Assembly: GCA_938084055.1 (NCBI GenBank)
Contig: CALKDK010000016.1
Coordinates: forward strand, 1 to 51,807
Length of the DNA: 51,807 nt
From: an uncultured Luminiphilus sp.
Lineage (GTDB): Bacteria > Pseudomonadota > Gammaproteobacteria > Pseudomonadales > Halieaceae
Direction of reading: 5' to 3'
Position numbers and translations under genes: made by a program. Shown piece after piece: positions 19,006 through 27,752 of the stretch (positions are counted from its first letter, which is position 1; every line of letters begins with the position of its first letter). The notes beneath the pieces are model-generated. The model worked only from the letters and a program-made list of their open reading frames with translations. It did no database searches and was not told the DNA's origin.

Positions 19006-19956
19006 ATGTCTTTAGAAACTGATTTTTCGATGATGCGCGCGAGCCTCAAAGGGGTTCAGGACGAGTCGACCTACGGCGGCATCACCAGCTTCATGCGACG
19101 GCGCTACTCCCGTGATTTGACGGGGGTCGACGTGGCGGTCCTCGGGGTGCCCTTTGATCTCGCGACCACCAATCGATCGGGTACGCGAATGGGACCACGG
19201 GGCATTCGTACCGCATCTGCAAGCCTGTCCTGGGAGCAACGTGTACAGGGCTGGGATTTTTCACCCCTTGAGGAGCTGGCCATCGTTGATTACGGCGACT
19301 GCCCCTTTGACCACGGGTCACCCGACAAGGCACCAGAGCAGATTTATCGCCAGGCCTGTGACATTCTAGCGACGGATACAGCCTTGCTCTCCCTGGGCGG
19401 GGATCACTTCATTTCCTATCCGCTCCTGCGTGCCCACGCCGATAAACACGGGCCTCTCGCTCTGATCCACTTTGATGCTCACTCGGATACCTGGGAGGAT
19501 GAGGGGTCCCGGATCGATCACGGCACCATGTTCTACCATGCCACCAAAGAGGGCCTGGTGCTGCCCGAGCACTCGGCCCAGATTGGTCTGCGTACTTACA
19601 ACGAGTCCTCTCTGGGCTTCAATATTTTTGATGCGCCCGTCGTCCACGAGCAGGGTGCTGTTGCCATTGCCGAGCAGGTCCGGGCCATTGTCGGTGATCG
19701 CCCCTGCTACCTCACTTTCGATATCGATTGCCTCGATCCCAGCTTTGCTCCGGGCACAGGCACCCCTGTGGTAGGCGGGCTGTCGACACACCAGGCGCTG
19801 CAACTCTTGCAAAATCTCCGGGGCATCAATCTGGTGGGTATGGACGTTGTCGAGGTTTCTCCCCCCTATGATGTCAGCGAGATCACGGCGCTGGCCGCAG
19901 CCACCATGGCGTTACAACAACTGTGCCTCTACACCGTGGCCCGGGGCCGTGGATAA
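19006..19956 (+). CDS. speB: Agmatinase (ureohydrolase family)
   Basis: A 316-aa Mn-dependent hydrolase of the arginase/agmatinase fold, converting agmatine to putrescine and urea. The metal-binding signatures are all present: GGDH at 131-134, DAHSD at 157-161 and DIDCLDP at 239-245. GxGTPxxGG follows at about 250-258. The ATG at 19006 is preceded by GGGAGG about 12 bases upstream. No arginine decarboxylase is in the window. Agmatinase-like sequences can also act on guanidinobutyrate or other guanidino acids, so the substrate should be treated as probable. The nearby spermidine-dehydrogenase-like gene points the same way, towards polyamine metabolism. Confidence 0.88.
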   Translation: MSLETDFSMMRASLKGVQDESTYGGITSFMRRRYSRDLTGVDVAVLGVPFDLATTNRSGTRMGPRGIRTASASLSWEQRVQGWDFSPLEELAIVDYGDCPFDHGSPDKAPEQIYRQACDILATDTALLSLGGDHFISYPLLRAHADKHGPLALIHFDAHSDTWEDEGSRIDHGTMFYHATKEGLVLPEHSAQIGLRTYNESSLGFNIFDAPVVHEQGAVAIAEQVRAIVGDRPCYLTFDIDCLDPSFAPGTGTPVVGGLSTHQALQLLQNLRGINLVGMDVVEVSPPYDVSEITALAAATMALQQLCLYTVARGRG

Positions 19957-20040
19957 CGTCCGGGTGTTACCGTCGAAACGCGCCGAATCAATCCGGGTTG
20001 GGGCAGTGGCTTGGATGATCCATCGCGCAGATTCTTAAAG

Positions 20041-20060
20041 ACCCTTTAAAACCCAAGGGT
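20041..20060. terminator. Weak hairpin between convergent agmatinase and barrel-protein genes
   Basis: ACCCTT and AAGGGT pair around an 8-base loop between two convergent stops. It has no T-run; low strength. Confidence 0.3.
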
Positions 20061-20099
20061 CAAGGGCAGGGTGGTTGCCCGACGCTTCGCAATGAGGGT

Positions 20100-20852
20100 T
20101 CAGAAGTCGAAACGAAAGCCAACCGCCGGGCCATACTGTTTCATGTCAAATTTGAAGCGGTCGGCCCCTTCGCCATCTTCATAGTCAAAGTCAAGGTAGC
20201 GCGCGCCAAGGGTCAAACTGGCCCAGTCATTGAAGCGGTAGCCGAAGCTGGCACTGAAGACCATGACCAGATCCGCGCCGACGCCGAAACCACCGAACAG
20301 GGCTGACCCGGAAAAATCCCAGTGATCACCGATGGGGGTGTCATAGCCGACGCCCACGATTGGATCCACCCAGTCGTCACCGAAGCGTTGGTTGCGGTCA
20401 TTGGCGGGTCCGCTGAGCGCAATCCCATTGGTTATATCAGTAAACATGCCGCCACCGATGACACGGAACTCCCTCGATAGCCGGTAGGACCCCGAAGCAA
20501 TGACGTTTGTTTGCTGTACGCTGACCGACCCGGTGAGTGCGCCCCGATCTCCCGTGGCATCAACTTTTAGATCCATGTGCACAATATCGAGCTGTACTCC
20601 CCAGCGCTCACCCTCGCCGCGGTACATGCCCAGAAATGCGCTGTCCAGTGCGTCAAAGACATCCCCGGCATCCATGTCCACCTGGGTGTCGAAGGGACCG
20701 ATACCACTTGTGCCACTCAGGGAGGGTCCCAGCAGGTAGATCAGGCCCTGGTTGGACCACCCCCCCTCATCGGCTGCCGCAACAGGCGCGGTGGCGGTCA
20801 GTAGATATAGCGCGACAATGGCGCTGGTGAGACCGAAAGAGCATTTGTTCAT
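20100..20852 (-). CDS. Small outer-membrane beta-barrel protein
   Basis: A 250-aa protein with a signal peptide (about residues 8-30, ending near VAAADEG). The mature part has many alternating amphipathic strands with aromatic girdles (for example WGVQLDIVHMDLKVDATG and ASLTLGARYLDFDYEDG) and ends in FRFDF, the C-terminal aromatic signature recognised by the barrel assembly machinery. It resembles small porin-like or OmpW/OmpA-barrel-like proteins, but I cannot assign a function. The ATG at 20852 is chosen since the frame upstream runs through non-coding-like sequence and GGAA lies 8 bases before it. Confidence 0.78.
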   Translation of the reverse strand: MNKCSFGLTSAIVALYLLTATAPVAAADEGGWSNQGLIYLLGPSLSGTSGIGPFDTQVDMDAGDVFDALDSAFLGMYRGEGERWGVQLDIVHMDLKVDATGDRGALTGSVSVQQTNVIASGSYRLSREFRVIGGGMFTDITNGIALSGPANDRNQRFGDDWVDPIVGVGYDTPIGDHWDFSGSALFGGFGVGADLVMVFSASFGYRFNDWASLTLGARYLDFDYEDGEGADRFKFDMKQYGPAVGFRFDF

Positions 20853-20997
20853 GTCTAGGGTTCCAGAGAGTATCAGGCCGATAAAATTATAATCACCGGC
20901 GCTGACGGCATCAGATGCATATGGCGACAAACTAAAGCGCGCTTGCCAATACCCATTGCCCATGCTGAGGAGCTGTGCGGGAGGCCCGCGGGCCCGA

Positions 20998-22794
20998 CTA
21001 TGGCCCCCCCTGGCCTCCTGCCTCACCGGTGCGCGTATTTGCCATCACACTCTCGGGCGTATCATCGACATAGCGATAGGAGGTGAACCCAAAAAACATT
21101 TCATGCATGGTTTGCAGGCCAAACCGCACCGGCATGTTGGGGTTTGGGTTGTAGGGGTTGCGATCCGAGTTGTCCATGGCCCCCCGGGCAATCAGGCGGG
21201 TTCCAGCGGGCATAAAGACCGGCTCTTCCAGTTGATAGTTGAACTGCCAGTTGAAGTCGTATTTGGGCACAGAGAGCAGAATTTCCGAGGTTCCGTCCGG
21301 ATATTCGGCAATGTATTTCATGTGCTTACCCCGATAGTGCATATGGGGCATCAGGCCATAGAGCAGGGCGTCCCGCTCGAATTCCTGCACGCCCTCGAGG
21401 GGATGCTCTTTCGCATGGGGCGGGATCAGGAAGCGACGCTGGCCGGCCGAGCCCCCTGACATGACGTATTTAGGTGGTTCGTCGTGCAGGTAAATACCAA
21501 TTTGCGTCTCGTCGACGGTGGCCTTACCGATGGTCGTGTAGTGCATCTGCAGCAGCAGGCTGGAGCCGGCCCTGACCAGGGCGCCGGAATCATCGCGCCA
21601 GATATCGGGCTGGCGCCCCGGTGCAAAGCCCCCCAGGGAGTCCCCGAGTCCACCATCATCCTGCTCTACTCCCGCCGTGCGGTCTGCGGGACTCGACAGG
21701 TAGGTAATGATGTGATGCAACACCTGGCGGTCGCCGGGCACGTATTCGACAGCCCGAATCCAGATGTCTTCATCAAGATGCAGGGGCACAGGCACATACC
21801 GATAGTCAATGACGCCGGTAGCAGGGATCTCCTGCGCAGGGACCGTCAGTACGATGTCGGGTTCACCCAGTGAGAAGGTCGCCTCGCTGAAGGCCAGGGC
21901 TTCCAGCGGGTCGGGGTTGTCGTCCCGCGGTGCGCCGGCGTCAATCCAGTGCACCAGGGTTTGCAGCTCGTCAGGTGACAGCCCTGCCGCCTCCTGAACG
22001 GGTCGCCCGACGTGGGGGTCGAGTTGCCCCGGTGGCATGCGCCGGGTCAGTAATACTTCTTTCATCATGCGCGACCAGCCCTGCACCATGCGGTGGTCCG
22101 ACATCGCCCAGGGTGCAATACCGCCATCGTGATGACACTTCACGCAGTGGGCCTCCAGGATGGGCGCGATATCAGCGGAGTAGGAAGGGGGGGCTTTCTC
22201 GTGGGCCTCCCGCGCTGCAAACGTTATCAGGCAGCCGGGCGCCTCGGGAACCTCGGTGGGTAGCGCATCTCCGGAGAGGTAGGCGTCGAGCGCATCACGC
22301 AGATAGTGGTTTTGGGCTGCGGATTTTTGGGTTTCATAGTCCAGGCGATCGTCGATAGGACCGCGATAAATCACCTCCCGGGTCTCGGGATTGATGATGA
22401 AGGTTTCGGAGGTGCGGTCCACGCCCAGTGATTCGGCAATAAGCTGTGCTTCATCAATTAAAATAGGGAAGTCGTAACCAAGATCGGTAGCTTCGGCCAT
22501 GATGCTGTCACGGGTATCCTGGGGCTGGGGGTTGAGCATGAAGAACTGCACACCCTGCTCGGCGTACTGGTCTCTGATAGCGCGAAGTTCGGGTACGCTG
22601 TTGCGCACGATCGGGCAGCCATTGCCCTGCACAAAAATGACAACGGCCTGCTGGTCGCCGTACCAGCTCAGCTTGTGATGCTTGCCGTTTTGGTCGAGGA
22701 GTGCAAAATCGCCGATGCGGGTGGTCTCCGCTGCACCAGCGGCCTGACTGATAAAGAGCCCAAGCGCTATTCCAATAACCGCCAACTGTTTCAT
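20998..22794 (-). CDS. Redoxin / haem c / copper type II monooxygenase-like fusion protein
   Basis: A 598-aa exported protein (signal peptide 1-21). Domain 1 (about 24-175) is a thioredoxin-fold redoxin with a single active-site Cys60 (NGCPIVRN). Domain 2 (about 205-290) has the haem-c motif CVKCH at 217-221 and MPPGQL as possible distal-ligand region. Domain 3 (about 310-575) resembles the copper type II, ascorbate-dependent monooxygenase fold: His360-His361, His418, His484-x-His486 and Met566 match in order the six copper ligands of peptidylglycine hydroxylating monooxygenase. All six are present, so it may hydroxylate or oxidise a substrate with electrons delivered through the haem. The start has AGGAGG 6-7 bases upstream. 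Substrate unknown. Confidence 0.85.
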   Translation of the reverse strand: MKQLAVIGIALGLFISQAAGAAETTRIGDFALLDQNGKHHKLSWYGDQQAVVIFVQGNGCPIVRNSVPELRAIRDQYAEQGVQFFMLNPQPQDTRDSIMAEATDLGYDFPILIDEAQLIAESLGVDRTSETFIINPETREVIYRGPIDDRLDYETQKSAAQNHYLRDALDAYLSGDALPTEVPEAPGCLITFAAREAHEKAPPSYSADIAPILEAHCVKCHHDGGIAPWAMSDHRMVQGWSRMMKEVLLTRRMPPGQLDPHVGRPVQEAAGLSPDELQTLVHWIDAGAPRDDNPDPLEALAFSEATFSLGEPDIVLTVPAQEIPATGVIDYRYVPVPLHLDEDIWIRAVEYVPGDRQVLHHIITYLSSPADRTAGVEQDDGGLGDSLGGFAPGRQPDIWRDDSGALVRAGSSLLLQMHYTTIGKATVDETQIGIYLHDEPPKYVMSGGSAGQRRFLIPPHAKEHPLEGVQEFERDALLYGLMPHMHYRGKHMKYIAEYPDGTSEILLSVPKYDFNWQFNYQLEEPVFMPAGTRLIARGAMDNSDRNPYNPNPNMPVRFGLQTMHEMFFGFTSYRYVDDTPESVMANTRTGEAGGQGGP

Positions 22795-22924
22795 ACCTGC
22801 CTCCTGCAGAATTCGCTGGCCTCCGGAGCCCGCGTAGCCCGGCCTATTTTACCGGGATCAATCTGAGTTTCCATGTGCTTTATGCTATAAATGCCCGCTC
22901 GCAAAGGATGGCAGTCATCACGTT

Positions 22925-25234
22925 ATGGATATAGCGCGTTTTTTGGTAGAACGGCGAATAATATTGGCTGCGCTGACGATTGCGGTCAGTATCGCCGTCG
23001 GTTGGGGCGTAACGAAAACCCGCGTCGACCCCCGCTCTGACGCCATCCTGCCTGAGGACGACCCTTACGCCGCCGAGGTGGAGGAAGTTCAGCAGGACTT
23101 CCCGCCCAGTCGTTCCGCACTGTTTACGTTTATCGCGCCCGGTGGTGACATATTCAATCGCGAAGCCCTGTCGGCTATGGAAGCCCTGCATGCGCGTTTT
23201 GGTGAAGTCCAGTCTGCGGTGGCAGTGGGGTCGCTGGTCAACCGTCGTCTCAATGCCGTGGATGAGCTGATTTACGGCCGCCAATACCTTTTACCACCCC
23301 TGGATACGCTGTCTGACGGCGACCTCGCGGTTATCCGAGACATCGCACTGGCCGATGAGGATCTGGTCAAAAGCCAGCTGGCCCGGGACGGCGACATGGC
23401 TCTCGCGTCTCTCAAGTATCGACCGGCGACCGACGAATTAGCCGAGCGCCTCGATGTGGCTCGCTCGGTCGTCGCCTTGCGCGACCGGCTCAGGGAAGAC
23501 TACCCGGGCGTGGAGATTTATGCGCTGGGCAATGACCTGTTCGAGCTCGACAGCTACAACGCCCAGATCAAGGATCGCAACAACCTGGCACCCCTGGTCG
23601 CCCTGGCGACGACGCTGCTGCTCTGGATCTGCCTCAACTCGCTGGTTTACGCACTCTGTACGCTGGTGGTGTCGTTCCTGGCCATTACGTTGACCGTGGG
23701 CACGGTGGGATGGTCGGGCTTTGCTTTTAACCAGATTTCAAATATGGGGCCTTTGGTGGTGCTTACCATTGCCATGGCGCATGGTATCCACGTTATTTCA
23801 ATTTATTTGCAGGGACTGCACGCTGGGAGGAGCAAGGCCGATGCCCTGGAAGAAAGCCTGCGCCTCAACCTGCAGCCGGTGACCCTGGCGACGGTGACCA
23901 CCGGTATGGGTTTTTTAAGCCTCAACTACTGTTCCTCGGCGGGCATTTACGGATTTGGTAACGCGGTGGCGCTGGGCGTGTTCTGGGCCTATCTGGTAAC
24001 GCTCACCTTGCTGCCCGCCATGATGATGTGGGTACCCATGCGACGCATTCCAAAACCCCTGGGCGTGCGGGGCATGATCCGCGCCGTGTCGCGGCTGGTG
24101 ACGGCGCGCAGCAACTCGCTGTTTTGGGGGCTGTCGGTTGTCATTGTGGCGTGTCTGGCGCTGCTGCCACTGAACAAGGTCGATTTCGACCGCTTTGAGT
24201 TCATTGATAAAGATTCAGATTTCCACCGGGTGATCACTGCCCTCGCCGAAAAAATTGGTAACGACCAGTCTCTGGTGTATGCCATCGACAGCGGTGACTA
24301 CTACGGGATTGCCAATCCCGAGTTTATGGGGGAGGTGGAGCGCTTCGCCGATTGGCTGGAGGAGCAGCCCGACGTCAGTGTCGTCAATAGCTACGTGGGT
24401 ATGCTGAAAAACCTGAACAAGGCAGAAAACGACAACGAGGAAGCCTGGCACAAACTGCCTGAAGACAATCTGCAGGTAATCGACTATCTGGTGAGTTACC
24501 AGCTGGTGCAGGAGATCGAGCCCCACCTGTCGCCCATCTTTGACCCCGAGTACACCACCGTGCGCATCTCGGCAGGTACGTCCAATCTATCCAATGTCCA
24601 GTTGCTCAACCTGAACCGCCGCATCGAGGCGTGGTACCGGGAGAACATCAATCCAGATTACCGCGTTTTGCACGGCAATAATTCGATTTTGTACGCGCGC
24701 CTGAACGATACGATTTCCCGCCAGCTGCTGGAGGGTTTCACGGTCAGCTTCCTCCTGATTACGCTGACCATGCTGGTCGGTTTGCGCAGTTTGCGCTATG
24801 GGCTGATCAGTATTGCGCCCAACCTGCTGCCCCCGGCGGTGGTGTTTGGTGTTTGGGGTCTGTTTGTCGGACAACTGAGCCCCTATATCCTGATGTTGTT
24901 TTCGATCAGTATCGGGCTGGTCGTTGATGATTCGGTCCATGTCCTGAGTAAATACATGGCGGCGCGCAAGGCCGGAGATAAACCGGATCAGGCCGTACGT
25001 TATTCCCTGGATAAGGCGGGTTCGGCGATAACCATTACCACCGCGGCGCTGGCGATGGGTACCTTCATCCTGGTGTTCTCAAACACCTACTACTACCAGA
25101 ACGTTGCGCTTATGCTGACGCCCATTATTGTCGTGGCGCTGTTACTGGACCTCCTTTTTCTGCCCCCGCTGCTGGTCAAGATCGACAGGTTCCTGGAGCG
25201 CCCGCCCGGGACGCCATCCGCCACCCAGCGCTGA
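22925..25234 (+). CDS. MMPL/RND family exporter
   Basis: A 769-aa inner-membrane transporter with two halves. Each half has one helix, a periplasmic domain (about 35-220 and 420-590), then five helices. Helix regions with ISNMGPLVVLTIAMAHGIHVISIYL and ISIGLVVDDSVHVLSKYM carry the internal repeat and the Asp pair of proton-driven RND/MMPL pumps. Such hydrophobe/amphiphile exporters move lipids, hopanoids or sterols, or apolar compounds. No adaptor is adjacent. It is divergent from the redoxin/copper fusion gene, with 130 bases between. The start lacks a strong Shine-Dalgarno. Confidence 0.88.
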   Translation: MDIARFLVERRIILAALTIAVSIAVGWGVTKTRVDPRSDAILPEDDPYAAEVEEVQQDFPPSRSALFTFIAPGGDIFNREALSAMEALHARFGEVQSAVAVGSLVNRRLNAVDELIYGRQYLLPPLDTLSDGDLAVIRDIALADEDLVKSQLARDGDMALASLKYRPATDELAERLDVARSVVALRDRLREDYPGVEIYALGNDLFELDSYNAQIKDRNNLAPLVALATTLLLWICLNSLVYALCTLVVSFLAITLTVGTVGWSGFAFNQISNMGPLVVLTIAMAHGIHVISIYLQGLHAGRSKADALEESLRLNLQPVTLATVTTGMGFLSLNYCSSAGIYGFGNAVALGVFWAYLVTLTLLPAMMMWVPMRRIPKPLGVRGMIRAVSRLVTARSNSLFWGLSVVIVACLALLPLNKVDFDRFEFIDKDSDFHRVITALAEKIGNDQSLVYAIDSGDYYGIANPEFMGEVERFADWLEEQPDVSVVNSYVGMLKNLNKAENDNEEAWHKLPEDNLQVIDYLVSYQLVQEIEPHLSPIFDPEYTTVRISAGTSNLSNVQLLNLNRRIEAWYRENINPDYRVLHGNNSILYARLNDTISRQLLEGFTVSFLLITLTMLVGLRSLRYGLISIAPNLLPPAVVFGVWGLFVGQLSPYILMLFSISIGLVVDDSVHVLSKYMAARKAGDKPDQAVRYSLDKAGSAITITTAALAMGTFILVFSNTYYYQNVALMLTPIIVVALLLDLLFLPPLLVKIDRFLERPPGTPSATQR

Positions 25235-25325
25235 CCCAGCCTTGCCACGGTTGGGCATCCCTCGCACAGGTTGCCTGGGGCCCTCGCGCCCCCGTGGAGT
25301 CAACTCCGGCTTTGTACCATTGAGG

Positions 25326-25360
25326 TTGACAAGCCGATTTTAATGATAATAATAATGATT
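25326..25360 (+). promoter_or_regulatory. Promoter with Fur box for the siderophore receptor
   Basis: A perfect TTGACA -35 hexamer at 25326-25331 is followed by AATGATAATAATAATGATT at 25342-25360. The latter fits the 7-1-7 Fur consensus with 12 of 14 matching positions and covers where the -10 must lie. Fur with ferrous iron would block it, so the downstream TonB receptor should be induced by iron starvation. Confidence 0.85.
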
Positions 25361-25384
25361 CCTATTAAGATTTCATGAGTTGTC

Positions 25385-27517
25385 ATGCCACCCAAAGCGG
25401 TAAAGGTCGGGATTCTACTGTTTGCATCGGTTTCTTGCGCGGTTTTGGCCCAGGCGGAATCCGCCAGGGATGCCGAGGGGGAGGAGCGCCCGATGGAGGA
25501 GACGCTGGTCCGGGGAGAGTACCTCCACTCCAGTAAAATCAACGCTCTCCGGTCACCCACGCCCATACTCGACGTACCCCAAAGTCTCAGCATCGTAACC
25601 TCCGACATGATCATGCAGCGCGGCTTTACCAGCGTTGCGGATGTTGTTGACTACATGCCGGGGGTGAGTATGTCCCAGGGCGAGGGGCACCGCGATGCGG
25701 TGGTGTTCAGGGGAGTGCGCTCGACGGCTGACTTTTTTATCGACGGTGTTCGCGATGACGTGCAGTATTTCAGGCCGCTGTACAACCTAGAGCAGCTGGA
25801 AGTGCTGCGTGGCCCCAATGCGCTGCTGTTTGGCCGCGGAGGCACAGGTGGCATCCTGAATCGGGTCACCAAGAAAGCAGCGCTTGGCCAACAGTTCACA
25901 CAGCTAACGGGTTATGCCGATACCTTTGGCGGTGGCGGTCTGCAGTTCGACACCAATTGGGCCACGGGCGCGGACAGTGGCTTCCGGTTAAACGGCATGC
26001 TCGAGGGGCTTGAGAATCATCGCGACTTCTTCGACGGCGAGCGTCTGGGTATTAACCCGACCTTTAAATCCCGCCTCTCGGATGACACCGTCCTGGATGT
26101 CTCCTACGAATATGTTGACCACGAGCAGTTTATTGACCGGGGCATACCGACCGGCAGTGATGGTCGGCCTGTGGCGTCGTTTGAGAACATCACTTTTGGC
26201 GATGCCGATATCAATTCCACCGCCCTGAAGGCGCACATCCTGCTGGCGTCGGTCGACCACAATTTTTCAAATGCAACCAAGGGCAAGGTGACGTTGTTTT
26301 ATGGGGACTATGACAAGTCCTACGAGAATTTTTACACGTCTGGATACGACCAGGCTGCAGCGCCCGATGAGGTCACCCTCGACGGTTACATCGACACCAC
26401 CCAGCGCCAGAATACGGTGTTGTCGGGGAGCCTGGTTCACGAGAGCGTCATGGGCGGTACCCAGCATCGCTTTCTGGCTGGCGTTGAAATGGTCAATACC
26501 CGTTCAGACCAGGATCGCTGGAATTCCTTTTGGTCAGAAACGGCTGACGACCAGGAGACATTTTTTGTCAACCGACCCATCGAGGTCCTGGGTGGGGTGG
26601 GCATGAATTCCCGGGGTGCGCAGAGCGTTAACGACTTTACGATTGACCTGAACGATGACACCCGCGTTTCCATTGATGTGTACTCCGGGTTCATACAGGA
26701 CGAGATCACGATCACCGAAGCGCTGGATGTCATTATCGGTGCGCGCTTCGATCGCTTTGCGATCGACGTTTTCGATGTGGTTACGGGTGAGGTCAGCGCA
26801 CGGACTGACGAGGCGGTGTCGCCGCGACTGGGTCTGGTGTACAAGCCGGCTCAAAATATGTCGCTTTACGCCAGCTACAGCGAGTCGTTCCTGCCCCGCA
26901 GCGGCGAGCAGTTTGCCAACATCAACGGCAGCAAAGGCCAGCTGGACCCCAACACATTTGAGAACATGGAGCTGGGTTTCAAATGGGACCTGCCATCAGG
27001 GCTGAGCCTTACTGCGGCCGCCTTTCAGATTCAGCAGCGGTCACCGCAAGTGGCTGACGACGACCCCGCAACACTCGACGTCATAGAGACTGAAACCGAC
27101 GGTGTGGAACTGCAGATGGCGGGCCAGCTGACGGGTTTCTGGTACCTGTCGGCGGCCTACACCTACCTCGACGGCGAACAGGTGGACCGTACCGGTCCGA
27201 CAGGACAGCGGCCCCGGGAATTGCCGGAAAGCATGTTTTCACTGTGGAATTTTTTCCAGCTGTCGCAGAAGTTCAGCGCTGGCCTGGGCCTAACCTACCA
27301 GGACGAAAGTTTCATCAACAACAGTAACTCGGCGATTTTACCCAGCTACACCCGGGTCGATGCCGCGCTGTACTACGAGCTGTCCAGTACCCTGCGCTTG
27401 CAGGTCAATTTCGAAAATCTGACCGATACCGGCTACTTCCCCAGCTCCCACAGTACCCACCAGGCCACCGTGGGTGCACCTTTCAACGCCCGCTTTGCCA
27501 TAACCAAAGATTTCTGA
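25385..27517 (+). CDS. TonB-dependent siderophore receptor (catecholate type)
   Basis: A 710-aa outer-membrane receptor. A signal peptide is at about 1-24. The plug domain runs from about 38 to 160 and includes DVPQSLSIVTSDMI, the LEQLEVLRGPNALLFGRGGTGGILNRVTK signature in two parts (LRGPNALLFGRG is the core), and FIDGVRD. The 22-strand barrel ends in RFAITKDF with a terminal Phe. The closest family look is Fiu/FhuE-like iron-siderophore receptors. A Fur box overlaps its promoter. No TonB/ExbBD or siderophore biosynthesis gene is in the window, so it probably captures iron chelates made by others. Confidence 0.92.
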   Translation: MPPKAVKVGILLFASVSCAVLAQAESARDAEGEERPMEETLVRGEYLHSSKINALRSPTPILDVPQSLSIVTSDMIMQRGFTSVADVVDYMPGVSMSQGEGHRDAVVFRGVRSTADFFIDGVRDDVQYFRPLYNLEQLEVLRGPNALLFGRGGTGGILNRVTKKAALGQQFTQLTGYADTFGGGGLQFDTNWATGADSGFRLNGMLEGLENHRDFFDGERLGINPTFKSRLSDDTVLDVSYEYVDHEQFIDRGIPTGSDGRPVASFENITFGDADINSTALKAHILLASVDHNFSNATKGKVTLFYGDYDKSYENFYTSGYDQAAAPDEVTLDGYIDTTQRQNTVLSGSLVHESVMGGTQHRFLAGVEMVNTRSDQDRWNSFWSETADDQETFFVNRPIEVLGGVGMNSRGAQSVNDFTIDLNDDTRVSIDVYSGFIQDEITITEALDVIIGARFDRFAIDVFDVVTGEVSARTDEAVSPRLGLVYKPAQNMSLYASYSESFLPRSGEQFANINGSKGQLDPNTFENMELGFKWDLPSGLSLTAAAFQIQQRSPQVADDDPATLDVIETETDGVELQMAGQLTGFWYLSAAYTYLDGEQVDRTGPTGQRPRELPESMFSLWNFFQLSQKFSAGLGLTYQDESFINNSNSAILPSYTRVDAALYYELSSTLRLQVNFENLTDTGYFPSSHSTHQATVGAPFNARFAITKDF

Positions 27518-27752
27518 GCCCGGCGCCCCTGATGGTCGATTTGGCCCGGGCGGTAGCGCACAGCGCCAGCGGTTAGCCAGGCCAGAGGCCCGGGTACGGG
27601 CGTGGTTGCGCCGCCGCCGGGCCAAGGCCATCCGGGTGCAACCGACCGATCGCGCGGTTAAGGTGTGGCAACGCCCAGGGAGTGCAGCGCGCCAGGCGCA
27701 TTTATTTTTTATCGCTGTTGCACCGACCTGGGTACGCGGTCACCGGAACCGC

